In this document: positions 53,966-62,651 of the stretch, in pieces
Position numbering within the stretch: the first letter of the stretch is position 1
Layout of the letters: every line of letters starts with the position of its first letter
Assembly: GCF_000710615.1 (NCBI RefSeq)
Contig: NZ_JDTH01000002.1
Span: 1,356,082-1,420,081, forward strand
Direction of reading: 5' to 3'
From: Haladaptatus cibarius D43
GTDB taxonomy: Archaea; Halobacteriota; Halobacteria; Halobacteriales; Haladaptataceae
Length of the DNA: 64,000 nt
Notes under the pieces: generated by a model
The model's database searches: none
What the model saw: the letters and a program-made list of their open reading frames with translations, nothing else
Told to the model about the DNA's origin: nothing
Program-made: the position numbers and the translations under genes

Positions 53966-54717
53966 CGGTTCGACTCGATTACGATTCGTTCGACCTCGGC
54001 GGGATGACGTGGGAGGACGCGGAGGAGGCGATTCCGAACGCCGACTTCCTCGTCCTGCCGACCGGGAGCGTCGAACAGCACTCCATCCACCTGCCCGTCA
54101 CGGTCGATACGCTTCGTGCCGAAACCCTCTCGCGCGAACTCGTGGAGGCCGCGCCGGAACGCGACCTGTCGATGGTTCGACTGCCGACTCTTCCCTACGG
54201 CTACTCCGAACACCACATGAACTACGCCGGGACGATTACCCTCTCCGGCGAGACGTACATGCGCGTCGTCGAGGAAATCGCGCAGTCGATGTCGGAACAC
54301 GGCGCGAAGCGACTCGTCCTGCTCAACTGCCACGGCGGGAATCGCTCCCCGCTGAAACTCGCTGGCGACCGTATCCAGCGCGACCACGGCGTGAAGGTGT
54401 TTTTCGTCCACTGGACGGATTTCGCCCGCGACAGGCTGAAAGATCGGTTCGGCGAGGAGTGGGGCCACGCGGGCGACCACGAAACCAGCGTCATCGAACT
54501 GTTCTATCCCGACCTCGTGAAAGCCGACAAAAAGGAACCACAGACCCGAAAAACCCGATTCGAGGCCCGACAGTACACCTACTTCGACGACATCACAGAA
54601 CAGGGTGGACTTGGCGACCCGACGGAGTCGGACGCCGAGTTCTTGGAGCAAATCGTGGCGGAGACGACCGAAAAAATCCTCTCGGCGCTGGAATCGGATA
54701 TGGAACAGGAAGAGTAA
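53962..54717 (+). CDS. Creatininase-family amidohydrolase
   Basis: A 251-residue protein of the creatininase / FAPy-deformylase-like family, which hydrolyses cyclic or linear amide bonds with two metals. Conserved segments are LPTGSVEQHSIHLPVTVD (Glu, His, Asp ligands), LLNCHGGNRSPLKL and EEWGHAGDHETSVIELF (His and Glu). It is translationally coupled to the M28 peptidase, so the pair may act on one substrate, perhaps a cyclic or modified peptide product. The specific substrate is unknown. Confidence 0.88.
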   Translation: MTVRLDYDSFDLGGMTWEDAEEAIPNADFLVLPTGSVEQHSIHLPVTVDTLRAETLSRELVEAAPERDLSMVRLPTLPYGYSEHHMNYAGTITLSGETYMRVVEEIAQSMSEHGAKRLVLLNCHGGNRSPLKLAGDRIQRDHGVKVFFVHWTDFARDRLKDRFGEEWGHAGDHETSVIELFYPDLVKADKKEPQTRKTRFEARQYTYFDDITEQGGLGDPTESDAEFLEQIVAETTEKILSALESDMEQEE

Positions 54718-54727
54718 TTCCCGACGA

Positions 54728-55393
54728 CTACTCCATACTCCAGCGAACGACCTGCTCCGCTCCGGAGTCGGTGTAGGATAGCTGTACCGACGTGCCGAAC
54801 GACGAAACGACTTCTTCCGGAACTTCGAACGCAACCGTGGTGGTAGCCGACCCGCCGGAGTCCACGGACGACGAAACGAACTGCTGCCAGTTTTCGGTGG
54901 CGGGTTCGGCCACGTCGTACTGCTCGTCGTTCGCCTGTACTGACACCGTCGCGCCCTCGGGCAACGATTGGGACGCCTGTGCCGTGTTTTGCGTTTCGAA
55001 CGTCACGAGCAAGAACGTGTTTCCGTCGCTGGATTCCGCGGTCGTTCCGCCGTGGTCGTAGGTATCGGACGCGTCGGCCTCCGTGACGGCAACGTCGAGT
55101 CCGTCGGAGACGGACGCGGATTCACCGAACGCGACGGTTCGCGTCTCGCCGGTCGTCGTGGACGAGTCCGACGTGGTCGTCTCATCCGTCGTCCCGTCTG
55201 CCGTGGTTTCGCTCGTCGTCGCGTCTCCCGTCGTGGTACCTTCTGCCTCGGTCGTCCCGGTCATCTCACCCGAGGGTGGTGTCGTGGTCGATTGCTCCGT
55301 TCCGGTCGTGGTCGAACCAGTGTCGTCCCCGTCGGAGGAACACCCCGCGAGAAGAACCGCGCTTGTCGTAGCGATAAACGTGCGACGCTTCAT
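54728..55393 (-). CDS. DUF4352-like lipoprotein
   Basis: A 221-residue lipoprotein. It begins MKRRTFIATTSAVLLAGCSS, a Tat signal with lipobox LAGC. Residues 25-85 are almost all Thr, Ser, Glu and Asp, a likely O-glycosylated stalk. The rest is a beta-sandwich with NTFLLVTFETQNTAQASQSL, typical of DUF4352-like domains. It is exposed on the outer membrane face. The ATG at 55393 is used. It is convergent with the creatininase gene. Confidence 0.8.
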   Translation of the reverse strand: MKRRTFIATTSAVLLAGCSSDGDDTGSTTTGTEQSTTTPPSGEMTGTTEAEGTTTGDATTSETTADGTTDETTTSDSSTTTGETRTVAFGESASVSDGLDVAVTEADASDTYDHGGTTAESSDGNTFLLVTFETQNTAQASQSLPEGATVSVQANDEQYDVAEPATENWQQFVSSSVDSGGSATTTVAFEVPEEVVSSFGTSVQLSYTDSGAEQVVRWSME

Positions 55394-55508
55394 GTCGCTT
55401 CGGCGGTTTCCGTCCAAAGTATAATTCACTATTGGCCGCAGAAATAGCATCAATTACCGATGTGTTTCTAAGAATAAATATAACTATTTGGAGCAGTCCT
55501 AAATTCAA

Positions 55509-56663
55509 TCAGACGACAGATATGACAACGTCGTCCGTCGCCACCGAACCCTCGTCGTCGGTCACGCGAAGCATGACTCGGAACTCCCCGCACTCGGTCG
55601 GGGAGAGTTCGGCGGACTGTCCATTGGTTTCGAACGCGCCATCGTCGTCGGTGTCCCACGCGTATTCCACGATGTCGCCGTCGCCGTCCTCAGATGCGGA
55701 GGCGTCGAACGTCACTGTCTCACCTCGCTCTACTGAATTTCCACCGGCGTCGCTCTGAATCCGCGCGACTGGTGGTTCGTTCTGGTCGTCGCTGCCATCG
55801 TCGCCTTCGTCACCGTTTCCGCCGTCCTCGTCGTCTCCACCGTCTTCACCATCCTCGTCGCCGTCGTTTCCATCTCCACCCGCAGTCAACAGTTCCTCTT
55901 CCACGAGTTGCTGGACGAGTTTGGCGTGCCACTGCACTCGTTTGCCGATTTCCGTGTCCTTGGAGGTAACTTCCACGAGGAACGCGTCGGCACCCGCGTC
56001 GCGCGCGGCCTTGTGGCTGAGCAGTCCGGTCGGTTCGCTCGAAGGTGAGGAGAACGCGCCGACCGAAAACGTGTAGTTGTCGCGCGAAACGTAGTTTCGG
56101 TTCAGGTATTGAGCGGCCGCTCTGGCGTCGTCGGACGCCGATTCGTCCCACGAGGTGAAGATGACTTGCCCGACGCCGCCGACCAAGTCACCGTCGTAGA
56201 TGCCGATGGATTCGTGCAGGTCGATGACCACGTCCGGGTCGTACTCCTCGACGACGCCCCAAATGGCGCGAGCGAGTTCCGTCTCGGGTTCCGACCCCGA
56301 CGGGAACTGTCGGTTGAGGTCGCTCTCGCCGCTCGCGGTGCGCGCGTCCGCTGCAACCGCTTCCGCGTTGGCTCTCGGAATCGTCACCAACGTTCCGCGT
56401 TCGATGTTCCACTGGGCGATTTTCTCAGCGGCCAGATAGCCCGCTTCTTCGTTGCCGTGCATCCCACCGACGACCAGTGCGGTCGGCCCGGATTCGCTCG
56501 CGGTCGTTACGTGCACCTCGGTTGCGTCGGCGGTGCCGCTCATGAGCGTGAACGAATCGCGCGCGAGGTCGTCTCCGTTTTGGCCGTGCGTCTGTGCCAC
56601 ACCGAGTCCGAGGAGTCCTGTGCATCCGGCAGCAGTCAGAAACGTGCGTCGTGTCGTGGTCAT
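55509..56663 (-). CDS. Tat-exported M14-like peptidase/deacylase with PKD domain
   Basis: A 384-residue exported protein. The N-terminus TTTRRTFLTAAGCTGLLGLG is a Tat signal. The catalytic domain (about 35-260) has M14/succinylglutamate-desuccinylase features: VVGGMHGNEEAG with a His and Glu zinc pair, DLNRQFPSGSEPE, and IDLHESIGIYD carrying the second His. An acidic Gly/Asp linker (about 265-300) leads to a C-terminal PKD domain (GETVTFDASASEDGDGDIVE). It may trim surface peptides or N-acyl groups. The start ATG is at 56663. Confidence 0.85.
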   Translation of the reverse strand: MTTTRRTFLTAAGCTGLLGLGVAQTHGQNGDDLARDSFTLMSGTADATEVHVTTASESGPTALVVGGMHGNEEAGYLAAEKIAQWNIERGTLVTIPRANAEAVAADARTASGESDLNRQFPSGSEPETELARAIWGVVEEYDPDVVIDLHESIGIYDGDLVGGVGQVIFTSWDESASDDARAAAQYLNRNYVSRDNYTFSVGAFSSPSSEPTGLLSHKAARDAGADAFLVEVTSKDTEIGKRVQWHAKLVQQLVEEELLTAGGDGNDGDEDGEDGGDDEDGGNGDEGDDGSDDQNEPPVARIQSDAGGNSVERGETVTFDASASEDGDGDIVEYAWDTDDDGAFETNGQSAELSPTECGEFRVMLRVTDDEGSVATDDVVISVV

Positions 56664-57059
56664 GTATGCTCACCCCGGATGTAGAAAGCCTAGGTTATCT
56701 TTTTTGGGGTTTGTTCAAAATTATGTGGAAAAGATATACAATTAGCAAATAATAATCCGAATACAGTAACTATTCATTCATACTCTACAAATATTCATAA
56801 TGAATTATACTGTTGGTATTTTTCTGTTTCGACCGTATTTTCACTCATTTGCCACCGGAATTCGTTCGAGAAACTGCGGATAGCTGATTCGGTTTCTCAC
56901 GGCACAAAGTAGGCCGAGAATGCGGAACCGAGGACAGTCCCGCCACCCCACCACAGAAGCATATTTCCGCTTCCGACGGCGTTTTCGACGAGTGCGCCGA
57001 GCAGCGACCCATCGAGGCAAATCCAATCGTCGCGGCGTCTCGTCCGTCGATTCTCATCG
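56664..57059. other. Intergenic region, AT-rich with a possible gene remnant
   Basis: The left part (56700-56850) is AT-rich and probably holds the M14 gene promoter. On the minus strand, a frame ending at the stop 56897-56899 reads DGSLLGALVENAVGSGNMLL and WWGGGTVLGSAFSAYFVP, which looks like coding sequence with a membrane helix but has no in-frame ATG. It may be a remnant or a frameshifted small gene. Nothing else is convincing. Confidence 0.4.
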
Positions 57060-58106
57060 TCACCGGCCGAATCTGTCTTTCGGCACCGCGGGGTTCGTCC
57101 GGATTTCGAACCGTGCGCCGCCGGTTTCGCTCCCCGCTACCGCAATCGACCATCCATGTGAATCGATGAGGCTCTCGACGATGGCCAGTCCGAATCCGGT
57201 TCCGTTCTTCTGCGTCGTGTGGCCCATCTCGAACACCTTGTCGCGTATTTCCGCCGGAATCCCGCTTCCGTCGTCCTCGACGAACAATCCGTTTTTCGTT
57301 GCACCGACGGTGATGGTTTCCGCCTCGCCGTGTTCGATTGCGTTTCGGAACAGGTTCTCGAAGACGTGTGCCAGCAAATCCGGATAGCCGTCGAGGATGC
57401 GGTCGTCGGTTCGCGCGAGTTTCACTGCCTCGGTTTCGACGTTCGACCACGCGCTTTCGGTCAGGTTGCTCAGTCGAACCGGTTCTTTGTCCCGTCCCTC
57501 AGTGCCGTACTGCATCAGGGTGAGCGCGCCGTCGATGATGGCCTCCATCCGCAAAAGCGAAGAAAGGATGTCATCGAGATAGTCGTCGTCGGTGTCCATC
57601 GCCAGCATCTTCGCCGACCCCTGTGCCACGGCGAGCGGATTGCGAAGGTCGTGGGAGAGAAGTTTAGCGAATTCCTGTAGTTCCTCGGTTCGCTGGTTTG
57701 ATTTCAGTTCCGCAACCTTTCTCTGTGTAATGTTCTCATGTGCGACGACGAGGTAGTCGTTACCGCGCGACTCGAATCGACTCGCGTGCATCAGAAACCA
57801 GCGTTTCGATTCGGGCGAATGGCACGGATATTCGAACGAAAACGATTCTCGCTCTCCGTCGAGGATTTCTCGAAGCCCCGCAATCGCGGTTCGAGCATAC
57901 TCGTCGTTTGCTTCCGCACAGATGTCGATGTAGTTGTCTCCGACCGTGTCGGCAGGCGGTCGAATATCGTTGGCCCGGCCGAACTCCTGCCACGCCCGGT
58001 TCGAAGCGAGTATCGTCGCATCCGAATCGAGGATGGCGACGTTGAGCGTGAGGGAGTCGAGTGCCGGGCCGAGAAGGTTCCCCGGAATCTGCATCTGTTT
58101 TTTCAT
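57060..58106 (-). CDS. PAS-domain sensor histidine kinase
   Basis: A 348-residue soluble kinase. A PAS domain (about 12-130, LDSLTLNVAILDSDATILAS) precedes a HisKA dimerisation domain with the H-box LLSHDLRNPLAVAQGSA, then a HATPase domain: N-box ENLFRNAIEHGEAE, G1 VEDDGSGIP, G2 GTGFGLAIVES. There is no membrane segment, so the PAS domain senses an internal signal. No cognate receiver is adjacent. I start at the ATG at 58106; a GTG precedes it. Confidence 0.9.
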   Translation of the reverse strand: MKKQMQIPGNLLGPALDSLTLNVAILDSDATILASNRAWQEFGRANDIRPPADTVGDNYIDICAEANDEYARTAIAGLREILDGERESFSFEYPCHSPESKRWFLMHASRFESRGNDYLVVAHENITQRKVAELKSNQRTEELQEFAKLLSHDLRNPLAVAQGSAKMLAMDTDDDYLDDILSSLLRMEAIIDGALTLMQYGTEGRDKEPVRLSNLTESAWSNVETEAVKLARTDDRILDGYPDLLAHVFENLFRNAIEHGEAETITVGATKNGLFVEDDGSGIPAEIRDKVFEMGHTTQKNGTGFGLAIVESLIDSHGWSIAVAGSETGGARFEIRTNPAVPKDRFGR

Positions 58107-58158
58107 CACTCGATTGAAGTACCTATAGTTTTGCCCTTCAGAAGAAAGCAGTCACAAC

Positions 58159-58728
58159 TTAGGTGCCTAACTGGTCGTTCAATCCCCACTCCTCAGCGCG
58201 ACGTTGGGCCTCCTCGCGCGCCTGTTCTCGAATCGCGTCGATTTTCTCGTCATTTTCGAGGAACGCTTCCACCGCGCTGGGCGGGTCGTCTGTCTCTCCA
58301 TCCGAAGTGAGACGGTTTCGTTCCGTCGGTGCTTGCTCTCGCGTCCGGTCGGCTAACTCCGGGTCGCCTGCCAACCGCTTGGCGGGCATTCCCGGCGGAA
58401 TTTCCCAGTCGTACTCGTTCCGTTCTCCGCCTTCGACTGAAGCGAGTTCGTCACCGGACAGTCGAAATAGGTCGATGCTGTACGGCCCGGGCATGGCGAG
58501 GTCAGCGAGTGCAACCGAACCGCCACGATTCGTTCCCGTGTGATACACGAGATTCGGAATACCGGCCTCGAAAGTGATGATACCGTGACCCTCGGCGTCC
58601 AACAGGAGCGAATCCTGCGGTTCGAAGACGGCGTATCCGGTCAGTTCGCGCTCCAGCACGGTTTCGAGCATCGTCGCCGGATGGCTGACGACGCGGGAGC
58701 GAACGAGTTCGCCGCGCGGGAGGTTCAT
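58159..58728 (-). CDS. Haloarchaeal protein coupled to MinD-like ATPase
   Basis: A 189-residue acidic protein I do not assign to a named family. The first half (ELTGYAVFEPQDSLLLDAEG then HGIITFEAGIPNLVYHTGTN) looks like a small beta domain. A disordered middle follows, then a helical, charged end (DAIREQAREEAQRRAEEWG) that may be coiled coil. The start overlaps the MinD-like gene's stop by 4 bases, so the two are translated together and likely act in one system. Function unknown. Confidence 0.75.
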   Translation of the reverse strand: MNLPRGELVRSRVVSHPATMLETVLERELTGYAVFEPQDSLLLDAEGHGIITFEAGIPNLVYHTGTNRGGSVALADLAMPGPYSIDLFRLSGDELASVEGGERNEYDWEIPPGMPAKRLAGDPELADRTREQAPTERNRLTSDGETDDPPSAVEAFLENDEKIDAIREQAREEAQRRAEEWGLNDQLGT

Positions 58729-59498
58729 GGCGAGTCGGGGATGACGGCGCTCCGGAAGCGTTCCGCAACGCCCGCGGAATCACCCGAACGAACGTCGAGG
58801 GTGCTGGCCGCGTTCTTGTACGCCTGTGCCGCCGGACTGTCGGGTGCGTGTGCCAGCAGTGGTTTTCCCGCTTGTCGCGCCGCGCGCGCGGCGTCGTCGT
58901 TGGGAACTGTGGCGAGCGTCGGCCCGCCGAAATAACGTTCGCTCTTGTCGGCAATTGCGGCCACGTTCTCGTCGTCGTGGACTTTGTTGAACAGTACGCC
59001 CGCGGTTCCGGTGCCGTAGGAGCGAGCGTACTCTTGAACCTTCAGACCGTCGCTCAGCGACGGAATCGTCGGTTGGAGGACGACGACGATTCGGTCAGCG
59101 AGGACAATGGGGAGAATCGCGTTTTTACTGCCGAGAGCCGCAGGTGAGTCGAGCAGAAGAACGTCGGTTTCGGCGGCGAGTGTGGCCACCACGTCCTGTA
59201 ATCGGTCGGGGTCGGCGCGTTCGAACGCGGACAAACTGGTACCACAGGGAACGACGCGCATCCCGAACCGTTCGTAGACGGCGTCCTCGACGGGTGCGTC
59301 GGCGTCCTCGATGAGAAGGTCGTGAAGCGTCGTCTCCACGTCGGTTAGCCCCGCGTGAAACAACATATTCGCCATTCCCGTGTCGGCGTCCACGACCGTC
59401 ACGTCGTACTCTTCCGACAAGGCCATTCCGAGCGAGAGCGTGCTCGTGGTCTTCCCAGTTCCTCCTTTGCCGCTCGCAACCGCAAACGCCTCGACCAT
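58725..59498 (-). CDS. MinD/ParA-family ATPase
   Basis: A 257-residue P-loop ATPase with the deviant Walker A KGGTGKTTSTLSL near residues 10-22, switch I VVDADTGMANML, and the Walker B region VLLLDSPAALGSKNA. The C-terminus (NNPDD-like VPNDDAARAARQAGKPLLAH) is typical of MinD-like proteins. There is no clear amphipathic membrane-targeting helix at the end. Haloarchaea encode several MinD homologs, some placing archaella or chemosensory arrays. The downstream partner gene may be its cargo or adaptor. Confidence 0.88.
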   Translation of the reverse strand: MVEAFAVASGKGGTGKTTSTLSLGMALSEEYDVTVVDADTGMANMLFHAGLTDVETTLHDLLIEDADAPVEDAVYERFGMRVVPCGTSLSAFERADPDRLQDVVATLAAETDVLLLDSPAALGSKNAILPIVLADRIVVVLQPTIPSLSDGLKVQEYARSYGTGTAGVLFNKVHDDENVAAIADKSERYFGGPTLATVPNDDAARAARQAGKPLLAHAPDSPAAQAYKNAASTLDVRSGDSAGVAERFRSAVIPDSP

Positions 59499-59951
59499 TG
59501 CTCCATACTCGGTTCGTCATCCGTTAAAAAATCATCCACTTCGTCGGCAGGGAAATCGGTGGTTTGGATGTGTGGAGGGCCGATAGTGTATCAACCGAAT
59601 CTGAAACGCGCAGATGACACACCGAGCGTCAGCGGGAAAATTCGGGGGAGGGAGGGGTTGTCGGTACTGGTATCGGTAGCGATACGGTAGGGATGCACGA
59701 GGAAGCGACCGACGGCGACGCGAGTGGGGTGTCGCAGAGTGCATCGAGATGCTCCTACACTGGTTGAGTGGCGGTGACCAGTTGTGGAGTGGTGCGTTGG
59801 AATCGGTCGTTTGTCCGTTTCTCGTCCATCCAACTTCTTCTACTACCCCCACTGTCTAAAAATTTACTCTCTAGTTGAGCGTATGTTAAATTGATTTGTC
59901 TCCAGACGAACTTCGATACAGTTTTGAAACAAGTATGTAGTAGCATACCAT
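59499..59951. other. Intergenic region, no clear gene
   Basis: This 453-base region separates the MinD-like gene from the divergent winged-helix gene. The left two-thirds are GC-rich with many short chance frames, none with coding character. The last 90 bases are AT-rich and contain TATA-like stretches (for example near 59866 and 59888) suited to the winged-helix gene at 59952. No operator or repeat stands out. Confidence 0.5.
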
Positions 59952-60302
59952 ATGAGCCCTCCAGAAGTCGACCTTGCCACGCCGCCCCTCGCGCAGGTGT
60001 TCGTCTATCCTGCACGCGTGAAGTTCCTCGCGGTGCTCGCGGACAACCCCGACGAGAGCTTTAGCGCGACCGAACTGGCGGAACACGCCGGAACCGCCGC
60101 CAGCACGTGGACGAGCCACCGGGACGACCTCCTCGAACTTGAATTGGTGGACGAAATCGACACAGACGGGGCGTATCCCGAATATTCGCTCGCTCCGACG
60201 GCCCACGCACAACTTCTCCGCCAACTGTCCGAGGACATCGACGCCGTCCTCTACGAACTCAACGACCCACTTTCTGACGCAATCGGCGGTTTCGCCCAGT
60301 GA
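59952..60302 (+). CDS. Winged-helix transcriptional regulator
   Basis: A 116-residue ArsR-like winged-helix protein. ARVKFLAVLADNPDESFSAT and LAEHAGTAASTWTSHRDDL form the first helices and the recognition helix. The wing is VDEIDTDGAYPEYSLAPTAH, and a short dimer helix closes the protein. It has no metal-binding Cys pair. It lies 109 bases upstream of the small-peptide gene on the same strand and is the natural candidate regulator of the peptide/CHAT module. Confidence 0.85.
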   Translation: MSPPEVDLATPPLAQVFVYPARVKFLAVLADNPDESFSATELAEHAGTAASTWTSHRDDLLELELVDEIDTDGAYPEYSLAPTAHAQLLRQLSEDIDAVLYELNDPLSDAIGGFAQ

Positions 60303-60377
60303 GACGCCCGAATACGAATTGATGCTATTTTTTAAATACTTACTATTATTAATTTTGACTCCGTATTATTAAAAAAA

Positions 60378-60383
60378 TTATAA
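60378..60383 (+). promoter_or_regulatory. TATA candidate of the small-peptide gene
   Basis: TTATAA lies about 31 bases before the ATG at 60412, giving a transcript start around 60405-60410 and a near-leaderless message. The surrounding 80 bases are very AT-rich. A second TATA-like TTTAAATA lies at 60331-60338, so two starts are possible. Confidence 0.4.
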
Positions 60384-60411
60384 GAAAGAAGGGCCACATG
60401 TCTTAGTTGCA

Positions 60412-60543
60412 ATGGCGACAAAAAACTCGATTGGGGAATTCGTTGCACAGCATCCACGACTACTCGGCGTCCTGTTCGCACTTAGCACGTTGTTGGTTCA
60501 AGCAGGGAGTGTGATTGCAGATGGTGCAAATAGCGGCCCGTAG
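60412..60543 (+). CDS. 43-residue membrane or signal-like peptide (DUF7503-like)
   Basis: A 43-residue protein starting MATKNSIGEFVAQHPRLLGV, then a hydrophobic helix (LLGVLFALSTLLVQAGSVIA) and a short polar tail DGANSGP. It resembles small haloarchaeal proteins annotated DUF7503 (from memory). The layout, a polar start, hydrophobic core and possible cut after VIA, is also that of a signal peptide that would release a heptapeptide, but a plain membrane peptide is equally possible. Its stop codon abuts the stop of the CHAT gene on the other strand, with no base between them. It is too short for ordinary gene finders. Confidence 0.75.
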   Translation: MATKNSIGEFVAQHPRLLGVLFALSTLLVQAGSVIADGANSGP

Positions 60544-62631
60544 CTAGTTAATATCAGATATTTGTAATTCGTCGCTCCAGTAAAGCTGATTTTCAACTTC
60601 AACCGGTCTAACTTCGTACGAAATCCAAGATTTAAGTTCTTCTATAGATAGATTTACTGTTGTTAGGGGTGCCGAGGCGATATACCGTTCTTGCGACCAA
60701 TCGGGATGAAAATTAACATGAGTTCCAAACCCGTGTATATCAGTCGGGTATGTATTGACCACAACCTCGAACCGGTCGTTTTTAACTCGCTTGATTTTGA
60801 GATGATGTGGTAGTCCGCTCTCACACTGGACTAACGACAACCCACCATCTCCGAGCACAGTATACTGATAGCCGTACACTGATTGCTTTCGTGCAATCGA
60901 CAGCGCGGCGCGAAGAGGAAAACCACAGTTTAGGAGTCGAGCCAGTATTTTGCCCAGTTTCGTCGCCGACGGATTGCCGATGGGGGAAAGCGTGGCGACG
61001 CCGCCGCGACTTCCCTTTTTGATGAGTTCGTACCCCTGCTGGTAGGACTCACAGGCGTTCAGGAGGAATGCGGTGGCGTTGACCTCCGTGAGGGTATGCG
61101 CGTCGAGCGACCCGTCGGCGCAGAGAAACCCGCGGTCGTCGATGTGGCCGATGTAGTGGACGAAATCGGACTGCCGAGCGAGCAGTTCCCGGAGTTCGTC
61201 CTGCGTGAGGTCGTAGTGGGCGGTCACGTCGAAATCGAGGAACTCCCGAACGCCGTACAGTTCCTTCACCACGTCCTCGTCCAGCATTTTGTCGTCGTTA
61301 CAGACGACGTGAATGTCGATGGTGTCCGAGGTCGGAACGCGGTCAACTCGTCGCTCAAGCGCGGACAAATCGAGTTTGTTGACCTTGAGAGGGAATCCCG
61401 GCCCGGCCCACGCCTGTTCGATGACGTTCGGCATCGAATCAACCTGAAACACGTCCCGGTCGTCCACCGCGTCCCAGCCCTTCGTCCCGCGAGCCAGCAC
61501 GCCGGATGGCGGCGCGCGGAAGAACTCGCTCTGAGCGTCCGACATGGGTTTGACCGAGTTGGGATTCGGGCTGTCGGGAAGCCGAACGAGCGCGAGGTTG
61601 TCCGCGAGGTACGGGAGATATTCCGCGTTTTCGACCGTCGGTGTGAGGTCAACGCCGAGTCGCCAGTTTGGGATGTACGGTTCGAGCGTTTCGAACGGAA
61701 CCGATAGATACGCGGCGAGACGCGCCGTCAACGGCGCGTCGTACAGTGCAGAAAAGTCGAGGTCAACGAGCGGTTCGACTTGCTCGCGTTCGTGCAAGTC
61801 AACTTGATAGTATCCCTCGGTTCGAGTAAGACAGTCGAGGAAAAACGTCTGGCGAAGGACGCGGTTGACCGCGTTTTCGTAGCTGTCGCCAGCGGTAAGT
61901 TCGTGCTCGAACTCGTCCGCGACCAATCGCGGACGAGTTCCTGTCTCCGGAACGACCTCCCCGCCGAGATAATACGCGAGCGAGGCCAGCGGGAAGACGT
62001 GTTCCCTGTCTGGGGGGACGACAAGTGAAACACCCGTATCGGGTCGAACCAGCCCATCCGGCGCGTCGAATTGTTCCGCGCGCTTGATAAGTGGCGGATG
62101 TCCCCGCAGGGTCGGAAACGAGCGCTCCGGACTCGTCGTTTTCAGCGCCGACCCGGAGAGAGAAAGCGCGCGCATCACGTCCTCTACGTCGTCGGTAACG
62201 GTTATCGTCCCCGCCGGTCGGTCGTGGTAGGAGCGTGCACCCACACGCACGGACGTTTCGGCTCCGAAGTCGAGGACGACCGCACCGTCGCGCTGTTTGA
62301 GACGGAATCCGCTTTCGACGCCGAGGTACAGCTTCATCGGGGCCGTACTCAGTTCGATGAGATAGGTTCCGGGTTCGACGCTCCGGTTGTTGCCGTCGGA
62401 GGTTTCGGCCACCATCTCCCCGTCCTGCGTTCGAATGGTGACGGGAAGCAGTTTCGGTACGCAGAGCGTCACGGTTTTGACGGCAACCGCGGCATCGACC
62501 GGAAAGTAGAACCGTTTGGTCGAAACTGCCGTCGGCTGAACGGAACCGGAGGTGTAGAGTGCGAAGCGAACGTTCTCGATAGGGTCGTAAACGTCGAGTC
62601 CGTCGCGCTCGGGATGCCGCCGAAACTCCAT
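60544..62631 (-). CDS. CHAT-domain protease (caspase-like)
   Basis: A 695-residue protein with a C-terminal CHAT domain at about 430-595. The catalytic dyad is His496 (SDFVHYIGHIDDRGFL) and Cys527 (TAFLLNACESYQQG), followed by KGSRGGVATLSPIGNPSA, the Gly-Ala strand of the fold. Residues 1-130 look beta-rich and could bind ligand; 130-430 have no family I recognise. A beta-rich tail follows the protease domain. No signal peptide or membrane helix is seen. It starts 20 bases after the DUF7504-like gene, probably in one transcript. CHAT proteases elsewhere act in immune or signalling roles; the target here is unknown. Confidence 0.8.
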   Translation of the reverse strand: MEFRRHPERDGLDVYDPIENVRFALYTSGSVQPTAVSTKRFYFPVDAAVAVKTVTLCVPKLLPVTIRTQDGEMVAETSDGNNRSVEPGTYLIELSTAPMKLYLGVESGFRLKQRDGAVVLDFGAETSVRVGARSYHDRPAGTITVTDDVEDVMRALSLSGSALKTTSPERSFPTLRGHPPLIKRAEQFDAPDGLVRPDTGVSLVVPPDREHVFPLASLAYYLGGEVVPETGTRPRLVADEFEHELTAGDSYENAVNRVLRQTFFLDCLTRTEGYYQVDLHEREQVEPLVDLDFSALYDAPLTARLAAYLSVPFETLEPYIPNWRLGVDLTPTVENAEYLPYLADNLALVRLPDSPNPNSVKPMSDAQSEFFRAPPSGVLARGTKGWDAVDDRDVFQVDSMPNVIEQAWAGPGFPLKVNKLDLSALERRVDRVPTSDTIDIHVVCNDDKMLDEDVVKELYGVREFLDFDVTAHYDLTQDELRELLARQSDFVHYIGHIDDRGFLCADGSLDAHTLTEVNATAFLLNACESYQQGYELIKKGSRGGVATLSPIGNPSATKLGKILARLLNCGFPLRAALSIARKQSVYGYQYTVLGDGGLSLVQCESGLPHHLKIKRVKNDRFEVVVNTYPTDIHGFGTHVNFHPDWSQERYIASAPLTTVNLSIEELKSWISYEVRPVEVENQLYWSDELQISDIN

Positions 62632-62651
62632 AGCGAAGGTATGTGAGTCAG

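Noticed and set aside
53653-54834. 393-codon minus-strand frame over the M28 end and creatininase gene
   Set aside because: No motif; both plus-strand genes are firmly supported and overlap as an ATGA pair.
59591-59833. Minus-strand 80-codon frame in the gap before the winged-helix gene
   Set aside because: His/Pro/Arg-rich product without acidic bias; overlapping frames in all phases indicate chance.
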